A stretch of DNA of 64,000 bases from UMGS363 sp051881815 (GCA_051881815.1 JBJEQP010000038.1:1-64000), one strand, 5' to 3'. Positions 16,420-24,758 are shown, numbered from the stretch's first letter. Translations and numbers: made by a program. Notes: generated from the letters alone by a model not told the origin.

Positions 16420-16573
16420 GCAAATACTTACAAAATCGTGGTTATTTACAGTTTTATAGGATTTTTTTATTGACCTTGACGATTTTTGCCGCAGCAGATG
16501 TTGTTTTTATCATTCAATTGGAATAGGAGCAGAATACACTCTCTATTTTTTTCGCTGCTCATGTTACGTTTAA

Positions 16574-16698
16574 TACTAATAACCATTTAACCTATGGATA
16601 AAAGGCGGTGGCTATAATACGCCCACTCTGCGTCAAACTTCCTTGATTGGTCGTATTCTATCCACCGTCTTTATTCATAGAACAAATGGTTATTAGAA
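16574..16698. mobile_element. MITE-like element, copy 3 (internally deleted)
   Basis: 125 bp. The ends TACTAATAACCATTT and AAATGGTTATTAGAATA frame about 50-bp arms. The middle is only TCTGCGTCAAACTTCCTTGATTGG, lacking the internal GGCGGCAGCC palindrome and TTTACC block of the longer copies. The remaining 270 bp of this gap (16302-16573) hold the minus-strand promoter and nothing else recognised. Confidence 0.7.
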
Positions 16699-16760
16699 TA
16701 AAAACACATTACTCAATATTATAACCGTACAGCATTTTTGTAAAATGTAGAAGCATGGTA

Positions 16761-17018
16761 TTAATCGTAATGATAACGGCAGGAAATTATATACATATTT
16801 CCGTTTTCTATTTTATAAACAAGGCGGTTAACTTCATCTATACGTCTGCTCCAGAAACCGCTGTAATTGTATTTTAGTGGTTCGGGTTTACCTATTCCGT
16901 CAAAGGGATCACGGTCAATGTCTTTGACAAGTGCGTTGATACGCTTGATAGTTTTCTTATCTTGATTATACCAATACATATAATCTTCCCAAGCTTCATC
17001 CGTCCAGACCTTATTCAT
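16761..17018 (-). CDS. yoeB: Toxin of YoeB/Txe family
   Basis: 85 residues. It matches YoeB along its length: VWTDEAWEDYMYWYNQDKKT, the GIGKPEPLKYNYSGFWSRRI core with the catalytic-site Glu and Arg, the LVYK strand and the C-terminal CRYHYD carrying the catalytic His and Tyr. YoeB is a ribosome-dependent mRNA endonuclease that is inhibited by its antitoxin. The start overlaps the upstream antitoxin gene by 8 bp, so the two are translationally coupled. Confidence 0.93.
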   Translation of the reverse strand: MNKVWTDEAWEDYMYWYNQDKKTIKRINALVKDIDRDPFDGIGKPEPLKYNYSGFWSRRIDEVNRLVYKIENGNMYIISCRYHYD

Positions 17019-17295
17019 CGTCGTTTTCCTCGATCAGCTCGTGAGCTTTTACCTTGCCCGAATTAAGCTGCGCAATAGAACGGTCAAGGTGTGCTGTATT
17101 TGATCTGCTGTAAAAAAAGTCATCGGGTGAGTTGTGAAGCGACACCGAAAAAGGAAGCCCCTCACACATAAGCGACTGTTTGATGAACATATTAAAAGCA
17201 GTTGTCATATTCAGACCGAGGGAATTGAAAAGCTGCTCTGCTTTGCGTTTATCCTCTGCGTCAAGGCGCACTGTTACACTTGTTGTTTCTGACAT
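17011..17295 (-). CDS. Antitoxin of RelB/DinJ family
   Basis: 94 residues. The N-terminal ribbon-helix-helix (SVTVRLDAEDKRKAEQLFNSLGLNMTTAFNMFIKQSL) and the GLPFSV segment are typical of RelB/DinJ. The C-terminal half is the flexible toxin-binding tail. AGGAGATG precedes the ATG. It would neutralise the YoeB toxin encoded next to it and repress the shared promoter at 17325-17353. YoeB usually pairs with a YefM/Phd-type antitoxin, so this is a mixed pair. Confidence 0.9.
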   Translation of the reverse strand: MSETTSVTVRLDAEDKRKAEQLFNSLGLNMTTAFNMFIKQSLMCEGLPFSVSLHNSPDDFFYSRSNTAHLDRSIAQLNSGKVKAHELIEENDDE

Positions 17296-17324
17296 AAGAT
17301 CATCTCCTGTTTGTATTTGCTTAC

Positions 17325-17353
17325 ATTGTACATCAAAATAATTACACTGTCAA
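17325..17353 (-). promoter_or_regulatory. Promoter of toxin-antitoxin operon
   Basis: Minus strand: TTGACA (17348-17353), 17-bp spacer, TACAAT (17325-17330). TGTACA straddles the -10 and could be part of the operator. Confidence 0.75.
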
Positions 17354-17374
17354 TATATTTTGCATAAAATATCG

Positions 17375-17410
17375 CAAAAATCCCTCTCCAAATCACTTTC
17401 GGGGAGGGAT
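17375..17410 (-). terminator. Terminator of rnf operon
   Basis: Minus strand: ATCCCTC / GAGGGAT stem followed by TTTTTGC, directly after the rnfB stop. Confidence 0.8.
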
Positions 17411-17425
17411 AGTTTTTTTAGCAAA

Positions 17426-18301
17426 TTACTTTGTTTCTTCTGCCTTTGCTTCGGGTTTTGTTTCCGACTTTGGAGCAGGCTTCGGAGCGGCAGGCTTTAC
17501 CGTTACAACGCCGTCACAGCGGTGGATAGCGTGTGTGGGACAGCCTTCTGCGCACTTTCCGCAGTTTGTACACTTGCTGTAATCAATGTGTGCATTGTTG
17601 TTTTCAACGGTGATAGCACCGAATTCGCAGACCTTTTCACACTTCTTGCAGCCGATACAGCCGTTCTTGCAGGCTGCACGGGTGTTTTTGCCTATATCCT
17701 GCGATGAGCAAAGAACGTCAACGTGATTTGTAATATCGTGGACTACAATAAGTTGGTTCGGACAAGCCTTTGCGCAGAGTCCGCAGCCGCTGCACTTTGA
17801 GCGGTCGATCCTTGCAACGCCGTCTGCAATGGAAATAGCGTCATGCTCGCATACACTAATGCAGTCGCCGTAGCCGAGGCAGCCGTAAGCGCAGGCGATC
17901 TGTCCGTTGTAGAAACGCTTTGCAGCCTTACAGGACTGTACGCCGTCAAACTCGAACTTGTCGGCGGAACGGGCATTGCAGTCGCCGCTGCAGCGAACAA
18001 CTGCGATCTTCGGGATAGCTTCCATTGCGGCAACGCCCATAACAGCGGCGATCTTTTCGGATGCTTCCTTGCCGCCCGGGGCACAGAGGTTTGTTGCGAC
18101 TCCGTTTTTTACGATAGCTTCCGCATAAGCGGCACAGCCCGAATATCCGCATGCGCCGCAGTTTACCTGCGGAAGAGCTTCATTTACCTTGTCGATCCTT
18201 TCGTCTGTCTTGACTTCAAAAACCTTTGAGCACACTGTAAGAAGCACGCCTGCAAGAAGTCCGATAGCCGCAAAAACAAGGGCAGGAATAATAAATGTCA
18301 T
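17426..18301 (-). CDS. rnfB: Rnf complex subunit B, ferredoxin-like
   Basis: 291 residues. Begins with one membrane helix (LVFAAIGLLAGVLL). A 4Fe-4S domain with CGACGYSGCAAYAEAI...C follows (about 48-75), then ferredoxin-type clusters: CSGCGLCAKACP (about 170), CIGCKKCEKVCEFGA (about 215) and CTNCGKCAEGCP (about 243). An Ala/Pro/Lys tail ends the protein. RnfB takes electrons from reduced ferredoxin and passes them through the complex to NAD+, coupled to Na+ or H+ export. It is the last gene of rnfCDGEAB, the usual clostridial order. Confidence 0.95.
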   Translation of the reverse strand: MTFIIPALVFAAIGLLAGVLLTVCSKVFEVKTDERIDKVNEALPQVNCGACGYSGCAAYAEAIVKNGVATNLCAPGGKEASEKIAAVMGVAAMEAIPKIAVVRCSGDCNARSADKFEFDGVQSCKAAKRFYNGQIACAYGCLGYGDCISVCEHDAISIADGVARIDRSKCSGCGLCAKACPNQLIVVHDITNHVDVLCSSQDIGKNTRAACKNGCIGCKKCEKVCEFGAITVENNNAHIDYSKCTNCGKCAEGCPTHAIHRCDGVVTVKPAAPKPAPKSETKPEAKAEETK

Positions 18302-18318
18302 ATTTCCGTTCCTCCTTT

Positions 18319-18897
18319 TTAGCTGAACATTCCCGAGAAGCCCATGAAGCTTACGGAAACGATCGAAGCAGCGATAAGTGTTGCGGGAACACCCTTGAAC
18401 ATTGCAGGTGTATCGGCAGCATTGACTCTCTGACGAACACCGCTGAAAATGATGAGTGCAAGGGAGAATCCAAGTCCTGCACCGACAGCGTTTACAAGCG
18501 ACTGACCGAGGTTGTAGCTGTTGTCGATATTGAGGATAGTTACGCCGAGAACTGCACAGTTGGTCGTAATGAGCGGAAGGAACACGCCGAGAGTCTTATA
18601 AAGCGGCGGAACGGCTTTTTTCAGGAACATTTCAACTATCTGAACGAAAAGTGCGATGATAAGGATGAATGCAACCGTTTTAAGGTATGTCAATCCGAGC
18701 GGAACAAGGATAAACATATAGATAGGGTATGTAACGAGAGTTGCACACGCCATAACGAAGGTCACGGCAGCACCCATTCCGACTGCGCTGTCAAATTTCT
18801 TTGAAACGCCGAGGAATGGACAGATACCCATGAACTTTGAAAGAACGAAGTTGTCAACGAGCATTGCGCTCAATAAAATTACAAGCATAGATCTCAT
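18319..18897 (-). CDS. rnfA: Rnf complex subunit A
   Basis: 192 residues with six membrane helices. It contains the conserved DNFVLSKFMGICPFLGVSKK near the start and a GxGFSLAL segment late. RnfA and RnfE are homologous inverted-topology membrane subunits that hold a 2Fe-2S centre between them via Cys in the first helix (here ICPF). The first base of its ATG is the last base of the rnfE stop. AAGGAGG lies upstream. Confidence 0.95.
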   Translation of the reverse strand: MRSMLVILLSAMLVDNFVLSKFMGICPFLGVSKKFDSAVGMGAAVTFVMACATLVTYPIYMFILVPLGLTYLKTVAFILIIALFVQIVEMFLKKAVPPLYKTLGVFLPLITTNCAVLGVTILNIDNSYNLGQSLVNAVGAGLGFSLALIIFSGVRQRVNAADTPAMFKGVPATLIAASIVSVSFMGFSGMFS

Positions 18898-19580
18898 TAG
18901 TCGTTACCTCCTTCATCCTTTTTATTGTAGGACAGGCAGCTTGCGGCATTCGGGCAGCCTGCGCAGCCGAGCTCCTGCGGAGGATCCTTCTTTGCGAGCT
19001 TGTTTACAACTGCAATGATAACGCCGAGTGCGAAGAAGCCGCCTGCAGGCATGATGAATACTGTCATTGTAACGGGAAGATGGAGGTCGATGCCGAACCA
19101 CTGACCCGAACCGAGTATCTCACGGATGCTTCCCATGAGGAAGAGAGCAAGGGTAAAGCCGATGCCGTTTCCAAGACCGTCAAGAATGGACTTCCACGGG
19201 TTGTTCTTGGAAGCGAAGGCCTCTGCACGGCCGAGGATGATACAGTTAACGGTGATAAGCGAAAGGAAAAGTCCGAGGCTGTCGTAAAGCGCAGGGATAT
19301 AGCCCTTTAGAAGGAACTCGATAAGCGTTACGAAGCTTGCGATAACAACGATAAAGCAAGGAAGACGTACAGCCTTCGGGATGATATTTTTAAGCAGGGA
19401 GATAACGAGGTTGGAGCATACGAGAACGAAGGTAGTCGCAAGTCCCATACCGATGCCGTTAGAAGCCATTGTTGTAACGGCGAGAGTCGGACACATACCG
19501 AGCAGGGTAACGAATACGGGGTTTTCCTTGATTATGCCCTTTACAAGCTCGAAGGTGCTGCTTTTTTTATTCTCACTCAC
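18897..19580 (-). CDS. rnfE: Rnf complex subunit E
   Basis: 227 residues with six helices. The core GIIKENPVFVTLLGMCPTLAVTT carries the conserved Cys, and INCIILGRAEAFASKN is diagnostic. The C-terminus has an extra Cys-rich stretch (ELGCAGCPNAASCLSYNKK), with three Cys, beyond the usual RnfE end. It overlaps rnfG by 8 bp. It forms the membrane core with RnfA and RnfD. Confidence 0.95.
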   Translation of the reverse strand: MSENKKSSTFELVKGIIKENPVFVTLLGMCPTLAVTTMASNGIGMGLATTFVLVCSNLVISLLKNIIPKAVRLPCFIVVIASFVTLIEFLLKGYIPALYDSLGLFLSLITVNCIILGRAEAFASKNNPWKSILDGLGNGIGFTLALFLMGSIREILGSGQWFGIDLHLPVTMTVFIMPAGGFFALGVIIAVVNKLAKKDPPQELGCAGCPNAASCLSYNKKDEGGND

Positions 19581-20229
19581 TTGCGGTCACTCCTTCCATT
19601 TCATTGTAGGCATTAAGAGCGATCGTAACAGCTCTGTATGTGCCCTTTGAAGATAATGTTGCGCCTGTGATAGCGTCAAGCTCAAATTCATCGCTTACGG
19701 GAGCGGCAGCTGCTTCTGCTTTGAGAGCTTCGATCTCTTCCGCACTGCCCCATACGAACTTCTTGGGGGAATTGTCTTCCTCAACAGCCTTCGGGAGCTT
19801 GTCAAAGGTAAGTCCCTTAAACTGGTCACGGAATTCGGGGAGATCCTTTATCTTTGTACCAAGACCGGGTGTTTCTCCGAGTGAAAGCACGGAAACGCCA
19901 ATAACTGCGCCGCTTGCGTCCATACCGACGAGAACGTGGATACCGCCGCTTGAGTAGCCGTCAGTTGTGATCTCGAAGGCTGCATTGCCGTTTGCGTCGG
20001 TGAGAACGCAGGTAACGCCTTCGGGAGCATAGATATTGTTGTTTTCGTCAAGCTTCATCTCAAAGCCTTCCGAAGTGCCGTAGATCTCTTCAAGTCCTGC
20101 TGTCATAGCTTCCGTAACAACGCCCGTGTTGTCAACGTAGGTTGCATTATAAGCGATAACAAGAAGCGCGCAGGTGATAAGGCAGATAAGAGTAAGCACG
20201 AGCGAAGGCTGTATCTTTTCTTTAAACAT
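19573..20229 (-). CDS. rnfG: Rnf complex subunit G, FMN-binding
   Basis: 218 residues. One membrane helix (LVLTLICLITCALLVIAY) is followed by an extracytoplasmic FMN-binding domain. The flavinylation motif is DAITGATLSS near residue 198, where the second Thr carries a phosphoester-linked FMN. GIHVLVGMDASGAVIGVSVLSLGETPGLGTKI is the conserved FMN-domain core. The flavin would be attached by the ApbE encoded upstream at 23696. It overlaps rnfD by one base. Confidence 0.95.
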   Translation of the reverse strand: MFKEKIQPSLVLTLICLITCALLVIAYNATYVDNTGVVTEAMTAGLEEIYGTSEGFEMKLDENNNIYAPEGVTCVLTDANGNAAFEITTDGYSSGGIHVLVGMDASGAVIGVSVLSLGETPGLGTKIKDLPEFRDQFKGLTFDKLPKAVEEDNSPKKFVWGSAEEIEALKAEAAAAPVSDEFELDAITGATLSSKGTYRAVTIALNAYNEMEGVTASE

Positions 20230-21185
20230 TACTTTGCAGCCTCCTTTACGGGTTTATTGGCACCGAGCGGCTTTGTTCTGCAAAGCTTGTCGATGTAAGG
20301 AGTAAGAAGGTTCATAAGGAGGATTGAGAAGGATACGCCCTCGGGGAATGAACCGAACTGACGGATAACGAATGTGATGATCGCACAGCCTGTGCCGAAT
20401 ACGATCTTGCCCTTTGTTGTGAGCGGAGTTGTAGCATAGTCGGTAGCCATAAAGAACGCACCGATCATAAGACCGCCTGCAAGGAGCTGGTAAACGGTGA
20501 CCGTAAGGCTGCCTGTGTAGATAAGTGTAAGAGCGCCGAAAACGCCGATGAAAGCGATCGGAGTTGCAGGAGAGATTATCCTTGTAACGATAAGGAAGAT
20601 GCCGCCGATGATAAGTGCAAGCGCACAGGTCTCACCGATGCAGCCGCCTGTGCTGCCGAGGAGCATATCCTTGAAGGTGAACGGAGAAACCATAGCAGAA
20701 CCGTTGTCGTACCAGCCTGCTGCGAGCGGTGTAGCGCCCGTTGCTGTATCAAACGGAAGTACCCAGTTTGTCATCTCCGACGAGAATGATACCATAAGTA
20801 CGATCCTTGCTGCGATAGCAGGGTTAGCAAAGTTCTGACCGATACCGCCGAAAAGCTGCTTAACGATAACGATAGCGAAGAAGCTTCCGATGAGCGGAAT
20901 ATAGAACGGCACAGTCGCAGGAAGGTTCATTCCGAGAAGAAGACCCGTAACAACTGCGGAGAGGTCGGAAACCGTCTGCTGTTTCTTTGCAGCGACTGCG
21001 AAAAGCCATTCAAAAGCAACGCAGTAGATGATACATTGTATAAGAACAAGAGCGGCTTTCACGCCGAAGTAAACGCAGCCCATAACAGCTGCAGGCAGAA
21101 GAGCAATGATGACCATGAGCATGATCTTCTGCGTAGTAAGTCCGGCACTTCTGTGAGGTGACGGAGAAACTCTTAAACCTGTCAT
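20229..21185 (-). CDS. rnfD: Rnf complex subunit D, FMN-binding
   Basis: 318 residues from ATG 21185, chosen because AAAGGAG lies 7 bases upstream; a GTG six codons earlier (21203) overlaps the rnfC stop. Many membrane helices, NQB2/RnfD family. The flavinylation site is TATGATPLA, where Thr takes covalent FMN, close to the expected position around residue 160. PYIDKLCRTKPLGA lies near the C-terminus. It carries electrons through the membrane and is part of the ion channel. Confidence 0.95.
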   Translation of the reverse strand: MTGLRVSPSPHRSAGLTTQKIMLMVIIALLPAAVMGCVYFGVKAALVLIQCIIYCVAFEWLFAVAAKKQQTVSDLSAVVTGLLLGMNLPATVPFYIPLIGSFFAIVIVKQLFGGIGQNFANPAIAARIVLMVSFSSEMTNWVLPFDTATGATPLAAGWYDNGSAMVSPFTFKDMLLGSTGGCIGETCALALIIGGIFLIVTRIISPATPIAFIGVFGALTLIYTGSLTVTVYQLLAGGLMIGAFFMATDYATTPLTTKGKIVFGTGCAIITFVIRQFGSFPEGVSFSILLMNLLTPYIDKLCRTKPLGANKPVKEAAK

Positions 21186-21199
21186 AATATTCTCCTTTC

Positions 21200-22495
21200 T
21201 CACTTCTTTGGTGCAGGTCGGGGCAGAAGTCCCTTTGCAAGCTGATTTGATTCTGCGAGCGGCTTGTGTGCAGGACAGATATACGAGCAGCAGCCGCAGT
21301 TCATGCAGAGCGATACTTTAAGCTCCAGGAGAGCTTCAACATCCTTTGACTTGTAAGCGCGGAGAATAAGATTCGGCATAAGGTTCATAGGACAGACCTT
21401 TATGCAGTTTCCGCAGCGGATACAAGCGGTTTCCTTTTCTTCCTTGACTTCATTGAAAGCAAGAACAGCGTTTGTTGTTTTAAGAACGGGCTGATCTGTG
21501 TCATAAACTGGGAAGCCCATCATAGGCCCGCCGTAGAGGACCTTTTTCGGGTTTTCTGCGCCGCCGAATTCAAGAAGATCGGAAAGTCTTGTTCCGATAG
21601 GAACGATGTAGTTGCCGTTGTTCTTCGTTACAGCGTCGCCGTCAAGCGTAAGTCGCTTTGCAACGAGCGGCATACCCGTCTTGCAGTAGGTGCTTACGAA
21701 AGCGGCGGAAGAAACGTTCATTACCATAACGCCCTGATTTGCGGGGAGCTCGCCTTCCTCAACGACTCTCCCCGTAGCGGAGAAAATGATGACCTTTTCT
21801 GCGCCCTGCGGATAGGTAGAGGGAAGAGTTACGATTTCAACGGCTTTGTTGTCGGCTGTCTTATGCTTCAAAAGAGTGATAGCCTCGGGCTTGTTGCTTT
21901 CGATGCAAATTTTGCAGTTGGGTATTTCGAGCCATTTCTGAACGAGTGCGATACCGTCAAGAACATCATCGGGAGCTTCTACCATCTGGCGGAAGTCGGA
22001 TGTGATGAAGGGTTCACACTCTGCTGCGTTGATAACGAGAGTGTCGATAGGCGTCTTTGAGGGGTCAAATCCCATTTTTACGTGTGCAGGGAAGCCTGCG
22101 CCGCCAAGACCTGCAAGACCGCTCTCACGCATAGCAGCGATAAAGGACTTTCGGTCGGTGATAACGGGAGCTTTTACGCTCTCATCGGGCTTCTGCTCTC
22201 CGTCTGTGTCGATAACAGCAGCCTTGCAGGTGCCGCCGCCCGGAAGAAGGTAGTCTGTGACAGCGTTTACCGTACCCGAAACGGGCGAATGGATCGGAAC
22301 GGACATAAAAGCGTCCGTGTCACCGATCTTCTGACCGACGAAAACGGCATCTCCTGCCTTGACAAGACAATTGCATGGCGCTCCCATCGACTGTGACATC
22401 GGAACCATGACCTGCTTCGGCAGCGGAAAAGCCGCTGTTGCGCAGTCCTGCGTTCTTTTGTCATGCGACAGATGTACACCGTTAAGTTTTTTCAT
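21200..22495 (-). CDS. rnfC: Rnf complex subunit C, NADH-binding
   Basis: 431 residues from ATG 22495; GGAGGA lies 9 bases upstream, too close to the ATG at 22501. The N-terminal barrel domain (GVHLSHDKRTQD) is followed by the NADH/FMN site GLGGAGFPAHVK (about 132) and a central SLBB-like domain. Two 4Fe-4S motifs follow: CIRCGNCIKVCP (about 365) and CMNCGCCSYICP (about 404). RnfC is the site of NAD+ reduction. It is the first gene of the Rnf operon proper; 312 bp of repeat-rich DNA separate it from the apbE group. Confidence 0.95.
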   Translation of the reverse strand: MKKLNGVHLSHDKRTQDCATAAFPLPKQVMVPMSQSMGAPCNCLVKAGDAVFVGQKIGDTDAFMSVPIHSPVSGTVNAVTDYLLPGGGTCKAAVIDTDGEQKPDESVKAPVITDRKSFIAAMRESGLAGLGGAGFPAHVKMGFDPSKTPIDTLVINAAECEPFITSDFRQMVEAPDDVLDGIALVQKWLEIPNCKICIESNKPEAITLLKHKTADNKAVEIVTLPSTYPQGAEKVIIFSATGRVVEEGELPANQGVMVMNVSSAAFVSTYCKTGMPLVAKRLTLDGDAVTKNNGNYIVPIGTRLSDLLEFGGAENPKKVLYGGPMMGFPVYDTDQPVLKTTNAVLAFNEVKEEKETACIRCGNCIKVCPMNLMPNLILRAYKSKDVEALLELKVSLCMNCGCCSYICPAHKPLAESNQLAKGLLPRPAPKK

Positions 22496-22531
22496 CTGCA
22501 TATTCCTCCATGATCAAAAAATGCTTTTTAT

Positions 22532-22555
22532 ACTAATAATCGGGGATCAGTATAA
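22532..22555. repeat. Short TACTAAT...ATCAGTA palindrome
   Basis: TACTAATAATCGGGGATCAGTA looks like the joined ends of the larger TACTAAT elements with the interior missing. Confidence 0.4.
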
Positions 22556-22608
22556 GATATTTATATCGGTTCGGGAAAATATCCCTATTTGATAAACAAA
22601 TTTCAATG

Positions 22609-22632
22609 CAGGGGCAGGGTCTACCTGCCCGT
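22609..22632. repeat. REP-like palindrome, third copy
   Basis: GGGGCAGGGTCTACCTGCCCG; arms CAGG(G) and (A)CCTG with the family GGGGC start. Confidence 0.6.
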
Positions 22633-22651
22633 TTTACAAATGATATGTTTG

Positions 22652-22672
22652 GGTGGGACGGGAAACCCGTCA
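22652..22672. repeat. REP-like palindrome, fourth copy
   Basis: GGTGGGACGGGAAACCCGTC, 20 bases after the previous copy; arms GACGGG and CCCGTC. Confidence 0.6.
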
Positions 22673-22708
22673 TTTACAAGTTGTATTTGTATTATAAAGA
22701 AATTTTTA

Positions 22709-22808
22709 TACTAATCCCGATTATAAAGTGTACAAAAAATCAAGCAAAATCTCGCATATATGGATTTTGCGCAGATTTTTTGTCTACACTTTAATGAGGG
22801 ATTAGTAT
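22709..22808. mobile_element. TACTAAT-ended hairpin element between apbE group and rnfC
   Basis: 100 bp, almost entirely one imperfect hairpin: TACTAATCCCGATTATAAAGTGTA on the left, TACACTTTAATGAGGGATTAGTA on the right. The loop region is ATATATGG. Its ends match the MITE-like elements but the inside differs. It sits immediately after the stop codon of the Gx transporter gene. Confidence 0.65.
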
Positions 22809-23323
22809 TAAAGCCGTGAAATGCGGTTTTTCAGCTGCGGAACGAGCCTTCCCGAAACCGCACCGGTGAAAAAGCCCGAAGCTGTTGCAGTAACAAGCAG
22901 CAGCGGAGCATAATATAAGGTATAAGCGCTGCCCGTGAAAAAACAGGCTGCGGTAAGCTGACCGAATATATGAAGCACCGCTCCCGAAACGCTCACTCCG
23001 ATGTAGGAAGCATTCGTTTTTTTCAGCAGGAGCACCGTTGCCGCAAACGCAGGAAGCCCTCCGCAGAGCGACATAACGCCTGCTGTAAAGCCTCTTGTCA
23101 GCAGCACGAACGCCGATTTCAGCACCGTAATTATAAGTGCTGTCGGGGCGTTTATACATTCCGCCGCACAAAGCACAACGATGTTCGCAAGTCCTATCCT
23201 CACTCCTGCAGGCAGGAATGCCGAAAGCAGGCTTTCTATCGTTGTAAGTGCGACCGCAAGCGCAAGCAGTATCCCCGTTACCGAAGCATAGCTTGCCGAC
23301 GATCTGAATGGATTAAGCTTCAT
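22808..23323 (-). CDS. Gx transporter family protein (heptaprenyl diphosphate synthase component I-like)
   Basis: 171 residues, five or six membrane helices, with the family pattern AGVRIGLANIVVLCA and GGLPAFAATVLL. Members are annotated either as heptaprenyl diphosphate synthase component I or as ECF-type S-component-like Gx transporters; the latter fits the fold better. The gene is 11 bp from the NusG-II gene and in one unit with apbE, a trio often found beside rnf or FMN-protein genes. Substrate unknown, perhaps a flavin or quinone precursor. Confidence 0.8.
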   Translation of the reverse strand: MKLNPFRSSASYASVTGILLALAVALTTIESLLSAFLPAGVRIGLANIVVLCAAECINAPTALIITVLKSAFVLLTRGFTAGVMSLCGGLPAFAATVLLLKKTNASYIGVSVSGAVLHIFGQLTAACFFTGSAYTLYYAPLLLVTATASGFFTGAVSGRLVPQLKNRISRL

Positions 23324-23334
23324 TACTTTTCCTT

Positions 23335-23733
23335 TTAGTTTAAAACTACATCTATATTACTGTCTGTATTGACGTTCTCATCAATTATGCGAACAGAGAT
23401 ACGGTTCGGAAGACAGACTATCGCCTGCATCGGAGAGGTGATAAAGCCTGTTTTTTCGCATATCTTATCGGGACAGTCCGAGTCGGATATCCTGACCCTT
23501 CCGTCCTTTATCTCAACGGTCACGCCGTATTCCTCAAACGGATAGATACCGTCCTTATTAAGCGGAAGCAGAGCAGTCTGTTCTCCGCTGTGAAAAACGG
23601 CGGCGTTTGAACCGCTTTTTGCCGAAGCTCCCCGAAATATCAGCGTCAGCGCAAAAACAGCCAGCGCTGCTATAACAATTATTATGTCGGTCGGTTTAAA
23701 GGTTTTCCGTGAGGGTGAAGCCTGAATTTTCAT
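23335..23733 (-). CDS. NusG domain II-containing protein
   Basis: 132 residues from ATG 23733, overlapping the end of apbE by 38 bp. One membrane helix (IIIVIAALAVFALTLIF), then an extracytoplasmic NusG-II-like domain: ALLPLNKDGIYPFEEYGVTVEIKDGRVRISDSDCPDKICEKTGFI, with the CPDKIC pair that is highly conserved in this family, and IVCLPNRISVRI. These proteins accompany ApbE and Rnf/Nqr-type genes in Firmicutes. Function unknown; the Cys pair suggests a redox or cofactor-handling role. Confidence 0.85.
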   Translation of the reverse strand: MKIQASPSRKTFKPTDIIIVIAALAVFALTLIFRGASAKSGSNAAVFHSGEQTALLPLNKDGIYPFEEYGVTVEIKDGRVRISDSDCPDKICEKTGFITSPMQAIVCLPNRISVRIIDENVNTDSNIDVVLN

Positions 23734-24721
23734 AAAGGGTAAAATCAACTCCTGCGCTGACATAGACGTTGTTGTTTTTGTCTGCCGCAACAATTCCAAA
23801 CTTGGCATCATCAAATTCGTTTTCCTGCGACATAAACTCACGGAGAGCGGATGTTCCGCCGCTGTAGATCGCAGTTGCGAGCAGGTCGGTATAGATGCCG
23901 CCGTTTTCCGTTTCCGCAGATGTGATGACCGTCACCGAGCAGAGGTCGGTCTGTACGGGCATTCCCGTTTCGGGCGAAAGGATATGTTCATATTTAACGC
24001 CATTTTCCTCGAAGTAACGCTCATAGCCGCCGCTTGTTGAGATAAATGCGGCGTCCGTGGTTATCGTTCCGAGGTAGGCGGATGGTGAAGTCGGGTCCTT
24101 TACGGCTGCTCTGAACTTTGAGCGGTCGGGTTTAACGCCATAGAGAAGCGTTGACGAGCCGAGCGAAACGATCTGACAGCCTGCGTTCGCTTTGTCAAGA
24201 CGGTCTTTCACCTTGTCGCAGGCGAAGCCCTTGGCAGAAGCACCGAAGTCGAGCATCGTTCCTTCGGGCATTGATGAAAACAGCGTTCCTTCGCCCGTTA
24301 TGGTTTCAAGCGCAGCGGAAAGCTCACTCTCATCGGGGACATGAGGATGTTCGCCCGATATCCCCCAGAGCTTTGTAAGTGCGCCACAGGTGAAGTTTAT
24401 GCTTTCGCCGAAAATGCCGTCAAAGCGATCGCCCCATTCACGGCAGATATCTGCACATTCAAGTATATTCGCATACTTTTCATCGGTAAGCTCGTTCGCT
24501 TTTTTATTGTATGTTTCGCTGAATTCCTCGTCCAGGGCGGTCAGAAGATCCCTTGTTCCGCTGTCCGAGCAGTCGTAGCAGGTTATGCTGACGTATGTAT
24601 CGAACAGGAACAGCTCCGTTGTCCGGGGCTTTTGTACGGATCTTGCCGAGCAGGAGCAGAGCAGAAAACAGGAGAGTAAAACGCACAGAAAACGTTTAAG
24701 TTTAAAATTTAAAATACTCAT
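23696..24721 (-). CDS. apbE: FAD:protein FMN transferase lipoprotein
   Basis: 341 residues. The signal peptide has lipobox LCSC (Cys24), so it is tethered outside the membrane. Core motifs: ELFLFDTYVSITCY near the start, LDFGASAKGFACDKV (about 155, the AxAKG motif for FAD), SLGSS, and GGIYTDLLATAIYSGG near 285, which carries the Mg-binding Asp and Thr. ApbE cuts FAD and attaches FMN to Thr in S/T-G-A-T motifs. RnfD and RnfG downstream both have such motifs and face the same side of the membrane, so they are the likely substrates. Confidence 0.95.
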   Translation of the reverse strand: MSILNFKLKRFLCVLLSCFLLCSCSARSVQKPRTTELFLFDTYVSITCYDCSDSGTRDLLTALDEEFSETYNKKANELTDEKYANILECADICREWGDRFDGIFGESINFTCGALTKLWGISGEHPHVPDESELSAALETITGEGTLFSSMPEGTMLDFGASAKGFACDKVKDRLDKANAGCQIVSLGSSTLLYGVKPDRSKFRAAVKDPTSPSAYLGTITTDAAFISTSGGYERYFEENGVKYEHILSPETGMPVQTDLCSVTVITSAETENGGIYTDLLATAIYSGGTSALREFMSQENEFDDAKFGIVAADKNNNVYVSAGVDFTLYENSGFTLTENL

Positions 24722-24729
24722 ACATACTA

Positions 24730-24758
24730 ATTTTATCTCAATTATTTCTTTACGTCAA
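24730..24758 (-). promoter_or_regulatory. apbE promoter
   Basis: Minus strand: TTGACG (24753-24758), 17-bp spacer, TAAAAT (24730-24735), ending about 8 bp before the start codon; the message would have a very short leader. Confidence 0.6.
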
